This document shows positions 31,830 through 39,370 of a stretch of 52,432 bases of DNA, one piece after another. Location of the stretch: NCBI GenBank assembly GCA_016208315.1, contig JACQYF010000046.1:1-52432 (forward strand), given 5' to 3'. The stretch is from Chloroflexota bacterium. Lineage in GTDB: Bacteria > Chloroflexota > Anaerolineae > UBA4142. A model generated the notes under the pieces. The model was given only the letters and a program-made list of their open reading frames with translations. It ran no database searches and had not been told where the DNA came from. A program made the position numbers and the translations under genes. The number at the start of each line of letters is the position of its first letter. Within the stretch, counting starts at the first letter, position 1.

Positions 31830-32246
31830 TTAGCCCTTCGTGCTGCTTGGTATTCCGACCGCGGTCTGTTTCCCCGCTTTCTCCAGGTACAACCCTGTCA
31901 AGTAGGCGGATAGGAAAATGAGTGTGAATGGAATCCAGGTTCCAAGTATGCTCGCAAACATCGCGAAACTCTTTTCCACAAACAGGGCAATGAGGAAAAC
32001 GTCCATGAACACCACGAAGGCGAGGAATGCTATCGCCGTCCGAAGGGGAGTGGTGTAGTTGAAGCGCTTAAAGTAGATGAGCGACAGCGTCCCAAACACG
32101 ATGGGCGCGCCGATAGCGTGAATGTCCAGGGTGTTTTCTAGAGACGTGACGGCTCTGCCGATTCCCATGATCGCGCCGCAGATCGCCCATCCTACGAAGG
32201 CGAAGGTGAGAACGGTAATGGCTTTGGCGATGCTTGATTTGTTCAT
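31830..32246 (-). CDS. Small membrane protein of unknown function
   Basis: A 138-residue protein with four hydrophobic segments, starting at ATG 32246 behind a GGAGGAG. No catalytic motif or family was recognised. It lies downstream (minus strand) of the higBA-type pair, separated by the first 67-bp repeat. It converges on the PemK gene across an 86-base gap containing a TGCCA/TGGCA hairpin. The neighbourhood of small unrelated genes suggests transferred DNA. Confidence 0.6.
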   Translation of the reverse strand: MNKSSIAKAITVLTFAFVGWAICGAIMGIGRAVTSLENTLDIHAIGAPIVFGTLSLIYFKRFNYTTPLRTAIAFLAFVVFMDVFLIALFVEKSFAMFASILGTWIPFTLIFLSAYLTGLYLEKAGKQTAVGIPSSTKG

Positions 32247-32286
32247 GATCTCCTCCGCGTGTTCTGTGATTTTCCCCGAAGGAAGG

Positions 32287-32353
32287 ACAACGGACAACTG
32301 CGGATTCAACGGACGCGCGGGGTTTGTCCGTTCAATTCGATTTTGTCCGTTGT
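32287..32353. repeat. 67-bp palindromic element, copy 1
   Basis: The ends ACAACGGACAA and TTGTCCGTTGT (11-bp perfect inverted repeat) enclose a smaller hairpin with arms CAACGGAC / GTCCGTTC. It matches copy 2 (33241-33307) at 62 of 67 positions in the same orientation, and weaker similarity continues about 60 bp toward higher coordinates. It lies between the antitoxin stop and the next gene's ribosome site. Confidence 0.92.
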
Positions 32354-32409
32354 ACTCTTTCCCGAGCGCATGCCGTTGTCGCGATGCGTGTGTTCTCTGA
32401 CGTGCGTCC

Positions 32410-32781
32410 TTACGCTTTCAAACTCCTGGTCGTGCGCGCTCCTCGCGCAATGCGAGTCGTTCCTCTCCCTTTCGTGGCACCTGGGCGGACAACAGGTTTG
32501 ACCACATCCCAGACCGCGTCGGGATGTTTGGCAGCCACTTTCAGCAGGACGCTGGCTGCCCCCTTCGGTACTCGTCGCCCCTGTTCCCAATTCTGCAAGG
32601 TGGCAACACTGATGCCCAAGAGCGCAGCAAATTGTCCCTGCGAAAGCCGATAGTTCTCACGGATGCGCTTGATGTCTGTTTCGTCTATCGTAAACTGGCG
32701 CGACGGCGTTGCTTCGCCGCGCAAGACAGCACCGCCTTCGCGTACGCTCGCAACCAGTTCGTTGTACAACTCTGCTTTCAT
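32410..32781 (-). CDS. HigA/XRE-type antitoxin
   Basis: A 123-residue protein with a helix-turn-helix: I-R-E-N-Y-R-L-S-Q-G-Q-F-A-A-L-L-G-I-S-V-A-T-L-Q-N-W-E-Q-G-R-R-V-P at about 39-71. The preceding helix and the C-terminal arginine/threonine-rich tail are typical of antitoxins paired with RelE/HigB toxins. Its ATG overlaps the toxin stop (ATGA). It should autoregulate the pair through the operator at 33125-33141. Confidence 0.9.
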   Translation of the reverse strand: MKAELYNELVASVREGGAVLRGEATPSRQFTIDETDIKRIRENYRLSQGQFAALLGISVATLQNWEQGRRVPKGAASVLLKVAAKHPDAVWDVVKPVVRPGATKGRGTTRIARGARTTRSLKA

Positions 32782-33095
32782 GGGTACTCCTGTTCTACGA
32801 TCTTCTTCAAGGTCTTGAGTTGGTTCGGCGATAGGTCGTCGCGTTTGCTTTTGCTGTAAATGAGCAGCATCAACAATTGATCTGGAGCAACTGCCCAATA
32901 ATAGACGACGCGGACGCTGCCGCGTTTGCCTCGCCCCTGGACGGCCCAACGCACCTTCCGTAAACCACCGCTCCCTTTGATAACCGAGCTAGCGTGGGGA
33001 CGATTGACCAATGCCATTTGCAACTCGCGGTATTCCTCGTCGGAGAGCAGGTCACGAACTTGGCGTGTGAAGATAGAGGTTTCAATGATGACCAT
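32778..33095 (-). CDS. RelE/HigB-type toxin
   Basis: A 105-residue ribosome-dependent mRNA nuclease-type toxin. Features are I-F-T-R-Q-V-R-D-L-L, G-L-R-K-V-R-W-A-V-Q-G-R-G-K-R-G-S-V-R-V-V-Y-Y-W-A and the C-terminal Y-S-K-S-K-R-D-D-L-S-P-N-Q, all usual for the HigB/RelE family. I choose ATG 33095; a TTG two codons earlier is possible. The toxin precedes the antitoxin, the HigBA order. Confidence 0.9.
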   Translation of the reverse strand: MVIIETSIFTRQVRDLLSDEEYRELQMALVNRPHASSVIKGSGGLRKVRWAVQGRGKRGSVRVVYYWAVAPDQLLMLLIYSKSKRDDLSPNQLKTLKKIVEQEYP

Positions 33096-33121
33096 TACCA
33101 ACCCGATACCTGTTTGGTCGG

Positions 33122-33150
33122 AGTATACGCTAATGGCGTATAGCCGTCAA
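33122..33150 (-). promoter_or_regulatory. higBA-type promoter and operator
   Basis: On the minus strand -35 TTGACG (33145-33150) and -10 TATACT (33122-33127) are 17 bases apart. An inverted repeat ATACGC-TAATG-GCGTAT (33125-33141) covers the -10 box and half the spacer, an ideal place for the antitoxin to repress. Confidence 0.82.
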
Positions 33151-33240
33151 GTCGTGCGTGATGAAATGAGCGTGCCGTAATCTATTCAAAGGGCAAGTCG
33201 GAGAACGTGTAGGACGCCGCAGCGGCACGCGGAAGGAATG

Positions 33241-33307
33241 ACAACGGACAACTACGGATTCAACGGACGCGCGCGGTTTGTCCGTTCAATCCGGTGTTGT
33301 CCGTTGT
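33241..33307. repeat. 67-bp palindromic element, copy 2
   Basis: Same layout as copy 1, 62 of 67 identical, same orientation. In the 282-base gap between the toxin start and the next upstream gene, this and the promoter are the only features seen. The two copies bracket the toxin-antitoxin pair. Confidence 0.92.
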
Positions 33308-33377
33308 CCTTTTCCGCGCGTGACGTTGCCGGCGAGTGTGTGTTCCACGCCGTCTGTCCTTGAATGTACATTCCGAT

Positions 33378-33860
33378 TTAGTCGTACATGACTCTCAGTA
33401 GCAAATGCGTCAACCCAACCATTGGGAGCAGGACTGCCATGATGTAAAGCAGTGCAAGCATCAGAATGACCATCGTAATGCTTATCAACACTGCCGTTGA
33501 ATCGCCAAACGATGGAAATTCCACAAAGGTCTGTATCCACAGCACGAATATTGGCATGGAGAAAGGCATATGCACCCAGAATTCCATTCCATCATCTTTG
33601 TCTGTCTCATCGAATACAAAGAGCGATGGTCTATCTTTTTTTCGTTCTCGATTCCTCTTCCTTTTTTGCTTAATTATCACAGCGGAAATTACGCTCACTG
33701 AGTAGAATGACAAAAGTGCTACCCAGATAGCCCAGTTCCATTTCGTAGTACCCATAATGGTCGGGACTTGCCAATTATTGCTGACGACAAATGTAAATAG
33801 CGTCACTACATTGGCGGCAATTGCCAACGCACCTAGAACCAAAGACCCGACTCGTTTCAA
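33378..33860 (-). CDS. Membrane protein of unknown function
   Basis: A 160-residue protein with about five hydrophobic segments and a central charged loop (K-Q-K-R-K-R-N-R-E-R-K-K-D). The start is a TTG at 33860 chosen for a GAGAGG 7 bases before it; the frame is open 31 codons further upstream without a ribosome site, so a longer form is possible. Base composition is clearly lower in GC than the flanking metabolic genes, suggesting transfer. No family recognised. Confidence 0.55.
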   Translation of the reverse strand: MKRVGSLVLGALAIAANVVTLFTFVVSNNWQVPTIMGTTKWNWAIWVALLSFYSVSVISAVIIKQKRKRNRERKKDRPSLFVFDETDKDDGMEFWVHMPFSMPIFVLWIQTFVEFPSFGDSTAVLISITMVILMLALLYIMAVLLPMVGLTHLLLRVMYD

Positions 33861-34068
33861 AATATAACCTCTCTCGAGATGCCACCTATACGCAAACAGG
33901 TAGATGGCGTGGAACTCGTCTTGTCCGAAATACTGCCGACAACGCAAAACCAAATCGCGATATCCGCTTTGCAGCTATCGCGCAATCCCGCACCAAAACG
34001 CCGGCTCGCTCATCTCCATTTCATACGGCCCCCTCCTTCCTTCAACAACATCCCAGCCAATCCCTCCG

Positions 34069-34410
34069 CTAGTTGACATGCGACATGTGCTTGTGGTACG
34101 CCTCGACTAGATTCTTCTCTATCCGGTCGTGCATCATCGCTTGGCGTTTGTTTGATGGGTTCAGCACGTCGGCGGCACATATTCCGCAAAGCGTATAGCC
34201 GATCAAGACACCCTTCGCACGGTATATGAAAGCATTGAGCGACAAGGCGTCTTTGTGTTTGTATTTGAACGGGGCGACCCGCCGTTTGCCGCAGCACGGG
34301 CACAGCTCCGCGTTATGAAACCAATACGTTTTGATCGCATCTCCGTATTGGGCCTGGCAGAGAGCGAGCATCTTTGCCAATGCCGGTGCGAATGGATCGT
34401 GGGTGTCCAT
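34069..34410 (-). CDS. Small zinc-ribbon-like hypothetical protein
   Basis: A 113-residue protein with two CxxC pairs, C-P-C-C-G-K-R and C-G-I-C-A, about 35 residues apart, likely binding one zinc ion. AGGAG precedes the ATG at 34410. The rest is helical and rich in histidine and lysine. It is not recognised. The 208-base gap downstream holds no convincing gene. Confidence 0.6.
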   Translation of the reverse strand: MDTHDPFAPALAKMLALCQAQYGDAIKTYWFHNAELCPCCGKRRVAPFKYKHKDALSLNAFIYRAKGVLIGYTLCGICAADVLNPSNKRQAMMHDRIEKNLVEAYHKHMSHVN

Positions 34411-34794
34411 GTTGGTCTCCTACGTGGTAAACGCCGCTGTTCAAGATCGCACCGCCGCCGAAATGCAAACACCTGCCGTCCGACGCGCGCTTTGCGTCAT
34501 TCGGCAGGTGCTCATGTCTCTGCGACGAGTGATGATGTTTCCAGGCAACAACGTCCCGAGCGTAGACATCTCTCCCCTCTTGAGGTCGGAGATCCCGCAA
34601 TGCCAAGCGGGAAGCCGCGATGAAAAACCGGATACAGGGACGAAGCCAAGCCCTACAATGCCCATTCTACTCTGCTCGCCCGCGAATGTCAAAATCGAAA
34701 AACCTGTGCTACAATGCGGCCCCATAACGACTTCCATACCCCACACTCCCATACTCTTGTACTCCCATACTCTTTCGGAGGTTCGAACTTTACC
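34411..34794. other. Gene-free region with hairpins and octamer repeats
   Basis: No supported gene in 384 bases. On the minus strand it holds a hairpin at 34470-34510, a TCCCGC/GCGGGA hairpin at 34593-34612 next to a CTCC...GAGGGGAG hairpin, and a TACAAT -10-like box at 34710-34715 on the plus strand. 8-bp CCCATACT-type repeats lie at about 34736-34775. The translated remnant G-I-S-D-L-K-R-G-E near 34590 resembles the 3' end of some IS605-type tnpB genes, so a decayed element is possible. Confidence 0.4.
34470..34510 (-). repeat. Long hairpin
   Basis: CACCTGCCG (34470-34478) pairs with CGGCAGGTG (34502-34510); inside, GACGC pairs with GCGTC across a 3/3 internal loop. It could be a terminator or part of a small RNA. 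Confidence 0.65.
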
Positions 34795-35961
34795 ATGGCG
34801 ATGCTAAAACCAATGTCGGACAAGGGACGCTTCCTGACCGAGTCGGTCATCCGCGACATGACGCGGCAGGCGAACATGTACGGCGCGATCAACCTCGCGC
34901 AGGGGATGCCCGATTTCGAGACGCCGCCGGAATTGCAGGCCGCCGCGGAGCAGGCGATCAGGAACGGTTACAATCAATACGCGATCACGTGGGGCGCACC
35001 GCAACTCCGCCGCGCGATCGCCGACAAGGCGCGCGCGTTCAACGGCATCGAGTGCGACGCGGACGAAAACGTCACGGTCTGCTGCGGCGCAACCGAGTGC
35101 ATGATGGCGACCATGATGGCGCTCATCAATCCGGGCGATGAGGTCATTGTCTTTCAACCGTTCTACGAAAACTATGGGCCGGACGCGATCCTTTCCGGCG
35201 CGAAACCGGTATGGGTCTCGCTGCACCCACCGGATTGGTCGTTCGATCCCGACGAACTGCGCCGCGCGTTTGGCCGGAACACGAAAGCGATTATCGTCAA
35301 CACACCCAATAATCCCACCGGCCACGTCTTTACGCGCGACGAACTCGCGCTCATCGCCGAGTTGTGCCAGGAACACAACGTTTACGCGCTGACCGACGAG
35401 ATTTACGAATACATCATCTATTCCGACAAGCCGCACGTGAGCATTGCGACTTTGCCCGGAATGGCGGAGCGGACCATTACGATCAGCGGGCTGTCCAAGA
35501 CGTACAGCATCACCGGCTGGCGATTGGGCTATTGCATTGCGCCGCGCGAAATTACTAACGGCATTCGCAAGGTCCACGATTTTCTGACGGTCGGCGCGCC
35601 GCATCCGTTGCAGGTGGCGGGCGCGGCCGCGCTGGCCTTCTCGGCGTCGTATTACGAGAAACTGCGTGAGGATTATCGCCGCCGCCGCGCGTTGCTCGTA
35701 TCGTATTTGCGTAAGGCCGGATTCACGTTTTACGAGCCGGAAGGCGCGTATTATGTGATGACCGACATCACGCCTTTCGGTGGGACGAATGATGTCGAAT
35801 TCGCGCGCTGGCTGGTGAAAGAGATCGGCGTCGCTGCGGTGCCGGGGAGCAGTTTCTACTCGCCACCCGAGCTGGGACGGACCCAAATCCGTTTCATGTT
35901 TGCGAAAAAGGAAGAAACGCTGCATCAGGCCGGCGAACGGCTGTTGAAGCTCAAGGGTTGA
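34795..35961 (+). CDS. PLP-dependent class I/II aminotransferase
   Basis: A 388-residue fold-type I aminotransferase. The PLP lysine lies in S-G-L-S-K-T-Y-S-I-T-G-W-R-L-G-Y. Other motifs are N-T-P-N-N-P-T-G-H, D-E-I-Y-E-Y and the C-terminal arginine in T-Q-I-R-F-M-F that binds the substrate carboxylate. N-L-A-Q-G-M-P-D-F near the N-terminus is typical of aspartate/kynurenine-type enzymes. Substrate unknown. GGAGG lies 13 bases before the ATG, rather far. The thioesterase gene begins 5 bases after the stop. Confidence 0.88.
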   Translation: MAMLKPMSDKGRFLTESVIRDMTRQANMYGAINLAQGMPDFETPPELQAAAEQAIRNGYNQYAITWGAPQLRRAIADKARAFNGIECDADENVTVCCGATECMMATMMALINPGDEVIVFQPFYENYGPDAILSGAKPVWVSLHPPDWSFDPDELRRAFGRNTKAIIVNTPNNPTGHVFTRDELALIAELCQEHNVYALTDEIYEYIIYSDKPHVSIATLPGMAERTITISGLSKTYSITGWRLGYCIAPREITNGIRKVHDFLTVGAPHPLQVAGAAALAFSASYYEKLREDYRRRRALLVSYLRKAGFTFYEPEGAYYVMTDITPFGGTNDVEFARWLVKEIGVAAVPGSSFYSPPELGRTQIRFMFAKKEETLHQAGERLLKLKG

Positions 35962-35966
35962 CATTC

Positions 35967-36761
35967 ATGTTCTCTGCATTCACCACGGTTTTCCATGTTC
36001 GCGGCTATGAACTGCGGGAAGATGGCCGCATCGGCCACGCGACCTTTGTGCAATGGTTTGAGGAGGCGGCGATCCAAGCATCGGCGGCGTTGGGCTACGA
36101 TCTCGCCAAATACCACGCGCTCAACGCGGCGTGGGTGATCCGAGATCTCGACGTCGAATTCCTTGACTCGCCGCGCTACGGCGAGCCGGTCGAGGTCACA
36201 ACGTGGGTGAGCGATTTTCGGCGCATCCGTTCGCATCGCGAATATCAGGCGCGGCGGGCGAATGGCGGCGAGTTGCTGGCGCGCGGCCGCGCCGAGTGGA
36301 TTTTTCTCGATTTGCAGACGATGCGGCCGCGCCGCCTCTCGCCCGAAATGGTCGCCAGTTTTGAGACGAACAGCATCCCCGCGCTCGAGCCGATGGACTG
36401 GCCCGCGTTTGAATCAGGCGAGTCGTTGGGACAATGGGAAGCGACGCGGTGCGTACAGAACTATGAAATTGACCAGATGCAGCACGTGAACAACGTCGTC
36501 TATTTGAATTGGATCGAGCAGCACGCGCGGGAGGCGTGGGTTGCGTGGGAACGCGATCCCGCCGCGCTCCGCCTGCGACGGCATTACATTCAGTTTCGCC
36601 AAGCCGCACAAGATGGCGACCTGCTGCGCGTGGTGACGGATACGGCGCGCGTCGCGGGTTCGGTCATCTGGCGGCATCAGATTCTGCGTGGTGACACGCT
36701 TTTGGTCGAGGCGCGTTCGGTGGACCAGACCAGTTTACAACCATCGCGCGTCGCTGTATAA
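35967..36761 (+). CDS. Double-hotdog acyl thioesterase
   Basis: A 264-residue protein with two hotdog domains (about 1-130 and 150-264), as in acyl-ACP/acyl-CoA thioesterases of the FatA or 4-hydroxybenzoyl-CoA thioesterase type. The first domain has V-R-G-Y-E-L-R-E-D-G-R-I-G-H-A-T-F-V-Q-W-F-E-E-A; the second has N-Y-E-I-D-Q-M-Q-H-V-N-N-V-V-Y-L-N-W-I-E, the usual catalytic region. It may release fatty acids. The ATG at 35967 is preferred to a TTG overlapping the aminotransferase stop. Its 3' end contains a promoter for the next gene. Confidence 0.82.
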   Translation: MFSAFTTVFHVRGYELREDGRIGHATFVQWFEEAAIQASAALGYDLAKYHALNAAWVIRDLDVEFLDSPRYGEPVEVTTWVSDFRRIRSHREYQARRANGGELLARGRAEWIFLDLQTMRPRRLSPEMVASFETNSIPALEPMDWPAFESGESLGQWEATRCVQNYEIDQMQHVNNVVYLNWIEQHAREAWVAWERDPAALRLRRHYIQFRQAAQDGDLLRVVTDTARVAGSVIWRHQILRGDTLLVEARSVDQTSLQPSRVAV

Positions 36762-36762
36762 T
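36734..36762 (+). promoter_or_regulatory. Promoter inside the thioesterase 3' end
   Basis: TTTACA (36734-36739) and TATAAT (36757-36762), spacer 17, overlapping the thioesterase stop and 22 bases before the epimerase start. Confidence 0.75.
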
Positions 36763-36784
36763 GAGAGTTGTAACGAGTGGAGCC

Positions 36785-37792
36785 ATGAATCTCTTGATCC
36801 TCGGCGGCACGGTATTCCTCGGGCGACATTTGGTTGATGCGGCGTTGGCGCGCGGGCACGCCGTCACGCTCTTTAACCGCGGTCAACACAACCCCGAACT
36901 TTTCCCCAACATCGTCAAGCTGCGCGGCAATCGCGACGGCGATCTCGCCGTGCTCGAGGGCCGGCGCTGGGATGCGGTGATTGACACTTGTGGCTTTATC
37001 CCGCGCATCGTGCGCGCTTCCGCCGAAATGCTCGCCGACCGGGTAGATCACTATACGTTCATCTCCAGTATCTCGGCGCTGGCGGATTTCAGCCCACGCG
37101 GACTGGACGAGAGCGCGCCCGTCGCGCAATTGAAAGACGGCGATTCTCTCGAAAAAGTGACCGAAGGTAGCTACGGTCCATTGAAAGCGCTGTGCGAGCA
37201 AGCAGTCGAGCAAGCGATGGCCCATCGAACGCTCGTCCTTCGCCCCGGTCTGATCGTCGGGCCGCACGATCCGACCGACCGGTTCACCTACTGGCCGCAC
37301 CGCATCGCACGCGGCGGCGAGGTGCTCGCGCCGGGTGACCCGAATCGCCTCGTGCAAATAATTGATGCGCGCGATTTGGCCGAGTGGAATATTCGGATGG
37401 TCGAGCAAAAGAGGACGGGCATCTTCAACGCCACGGGGCCAGCTGACACACTGACGATGGGGCAAATGCTCGAAGATAGCCGGCGCGTGAGCGGAAGCGA
37501 CGCGCGTATCACCTGGGTGGACGAGCAATTCCTGCTCGACGCGGGCGTGGGCGCATGGATCGAAGTGCCGCTGTGGATTCCCGAAAAGGAAAATGAAGGC
37601 GGACTGATGGCGATCAACTGCCGCAAGGCCATCGCCGCGGGGCTGACGTTCCGCCCTTTGGCCGACACGATTCGCGACACACTCGCCTGGGACGCGACAC
37701 GGCCCGCGGATGTAGCACGCCGCGCGGGGATGAAGCGAGAGCGCGAAACAGAGTTGCAAGTAATGTGGCATAAACAAAAGGCACCACTGTAG
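36785..37792 (+). CDS. NAD-dependent epimerase/dehydratase (SDR)
   Basis: A 335-residue extended short-chain dehydrogenase. The nucleotide-binding motif is at the N-terminus (L-I-L-G-G-T-V-F-L-G-R-H, a G-x-x-G-x-x-G variant), with F-N-R-G-Q-H after strand 2. The active-site tyrosine is probably in E-G-S-Y-G-P-L-K-A, a Y-x-x-x-K variant. The C-terminal substrate domain is present. Related proteins reduce or epimerise sugars and isoflavone-like compounds, so the substrate is open. ATG 36785 is preceded by GTGGAG. Confidence 0.85.
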   Translation: MNLLILGGTVFLGRHLVDAALARGHAVTLFNRGQHNPELFPNIVKLRGNRDGDLAVLEGRRWDAVIDTCGFIPRIVRASAEMLADRVDHYTFISSISALADFSPRGLDESAPVAQLKDGDSLEKVTEGSYGPLKALCEQAVEQAMAHRTLVLRPGLIVGPHDPTDRFTYWPHRIARGGEVLAPGDPNRLVQIIDARDLAEWNIRMVEQKRTGIFNATGPADTLTMGQMLEDSRRVSGSDARITWVDEQFLLDAGVGAWIEVPLWIPEKENEGGLMAINCRKAIAAGLTFRPLADTIRDTLAWDATRPADVARRAGMKRERETELQVMWHKQKAPL

Positions 37793-37815
37793 GGAGGCAG
37801 CCAAAGGAGGTTGCG

Positions 37816-38175
37816 ATGGGACTCACCGTATTGAAGATTAACGTCGCGAATGTGGCAGGCCCGGACGTCATGGAAGAAGTCGAGTTTCTCATTGACTCCG
37901 GCGCGATCTACTCTGTGGTCCCCACGCCGATTCTAGAGAAACTGGGCATCAAACCGATTGCCACCGAAACCTTCCGGCTGGCGAATGGCCCGACCATCCA
38001 GCGGAAACAGGGAGTCGCACTATTCAGGTATGGAGAACGTGTAGGCGGCGCGGACGTGATCTTTGGTGAAGTGGGCGACAGCCAACTCCTCGGCGCGTTC
38101 ACGTTGGAGGCGCTCGGCCTGTCGCTCGATCCGTTGCGCCGAGAATTGAGTCCGTTGCCAATGATGCTGGCCTGA
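37816..38175 (+). CDS. Retropepsin-like aspartyl protease family protein
   Basis: A 119-residue single-domain protein. The catalytic-type triad D27-S28-G29 lies in E-F-L-I-D-S-G-A-I-Y-S-V-V-P. A second hydrophobic-hydrophobic-glycine pattern occurs in L-L-G-A-F-T-L-E-A-L-G, as in dimeric retropepsins. Bacterial relatives of this size are often annotated as clan AA aspartic proteases; activity is unproven. AAAGGAGG precedes the ATG. The NERD gene follows after 21 bases. Confidence 0.8.
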   Translation: MGLTVLKINVANVAGPDVMEEVEFLIDSGAIYSVVPTPILEKLGIKPIATETFRLANGPTIQRKQGVALFRYGERVGGADVIFGEVGDSQLLGAFTLEALGLSLDPLRRELSPLPMMLA

Positions 38176-38196
38176 AACCGGACGGAAGGCAAACCG

Positions 38197-39357
38197 ATGC
38201 TGCTCATTGACAAACGCCTTGCCGACTTGGTGGTCGGGTACAACCGAATCCGCAGTGTGGACCGCGGCCTGAGCGAGCTACGCAGCCGGTGGCGGCAGCC
38301 GCTGCTCGCTGGCTATGCGCGCCGGCGGAAGGAATTCGAGACGACCCTTGCGCGTTACCGCGGCCAAGAAGCAGGGCTTAGCCAAAGAATCGCGATCGGG
38401 CTGATCGCGTCCCTTGCGCTCGTCGTCGCCGGGCTGGCGGCTATGGCCATGGGGCTGGTGTTTGGCGCAGACGCCCTCTTCGGCCCGGTTGTCGCGGGAG
38501 GATTCGTCCTGATGGGCGGGGGCGTCGCCGCCGGCGCAGGGACGATCCTTCGCCAGCGTAACAAGACACCCGCGCTCTCTCCCCCACCTCATCCTTTCCA
38601 AGCCGATTTGTTCGCGCCGATGCTGCCTGGCTGGCACGAAAAATTGCGCGGGCGCTTGCCGGCTTTTTTCACAAACGAGTTCCTGCGGCTCTACCGCGCG
38701 GGAAACGCCGACCGGTGGCGCGCGCGGCTGCCTGCGAATTTCGCCGAGTGGGGCATGATCGGCGAGTGTTTGTTCATCGCGCGGTTGCAGCAACTTCGCG
38801 AAGCCGGGTTCATCGTTCATCGCCTCCAGCAGCGACCTGGCGACGATGTGGACGTGCTCGTGGTGGGGCCCAAAGGCATTTGGGTTTTCGAGGTCAAATA
38901 TTGGTCCCGCGATATTACCTGGCGCGATGGCGCGTGGCGGCATTTTACGCGTCGAGAGGTGAGCGGCGATGACGATGGCGAGCCGCCCGACCAACAGTGG
39001 CGGCGGATGGCCGACCATATTTGCGAAACCCTCGAGCGGCATGGTGGGTCATTGCTGCGTGATCATCCCTCGTTGAAAGATATTCGCGGCGGCATCGTCT
39101 TTACCATCCCGGACGCGACCTACAACATCCCGTCCAACGCGCCGTTCCAATGGGGCTTGATCGAAGAATGGGCCAACCGTATGAGCGCGGCGCCGCCCGT
39201 TCCCGATCTGGGCGAGCGGGCCGTGCTGCGCGTCCTCGACGTGTTGCTCGCGCGCCATCGCGAGGTGATCGCCGACAAAGCGGTCATCTCGATGGCCGGT
39301 TACGCCGATAGTCTCATTCGCAATTCAGAGCAGCAACTGACTCAGTGGGCGCAATAG
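38197..39357 (+). CDS. NERD domain membrane protein
   Basis: A 386-residue protein. A basic N-terminal region, two hydrophobic segments (about 65-117) and a C-terminal NERD nuclease-related domain (about 180-330) are visible. The domain core is D-D-V-D-V-L-V-V-G-P-K-G-I-W-V-F-E-V-K-Y-W at about 217-236, a D...E-x-K nuclease pattern. NERD domains occur in DNA-processing and stress proteins; the role here is unknown. It stands next to the aspartyl protease-like gene. Confidence 0.82.
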   Translation: MLLIDKRLADLVVGYNRIRSVDRGLSELRSRWRQPLLAGYARRRKEFETTLARYRGQEAGLSQRIAIGLIASLALVVAGLAAMAMGLVFGADALFGPVVAGGFVLMGGGVAAGAGTILRQRNKTPALSPPPHPFQADLFAPMLPGWHEKLRGRLPAFFTNEFLRLYRAGNADRWRARLPANFAEWGMIGECLFIARLQQLREAGFIVHRLQQRPGDDVDVLVVGPKGIWVFEVKYWSRDITWRDGAWRHFTRREVSGDDDGEPPDQQWRRMADHICETLERHGGSLLRDHPSLKDIRGGIVFTIPDATYNIPSNAPFQWGLIEEWANRMSAAPPVPDLGERAVLRVLDVLLARHREVIADKAVISMAGYADSLIRNSEQQLTQWAQ

Positions 39358-39370
39358 AACCCGCTCCTCG

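Noticed and set aside
32287..33307. Integron attC sites around the higBA pair
   Set aside because: The size, imperfect palindrome and placement between small genes fit, but I could not find the RYYYAAC/GTTRRRY core sites at the ends, and no integrase is in the window.
34560..34660. Twister or hammerhead ribozyme
   Set aside because: Some loops look similar, but the conserved core nucleotides could not be matched.
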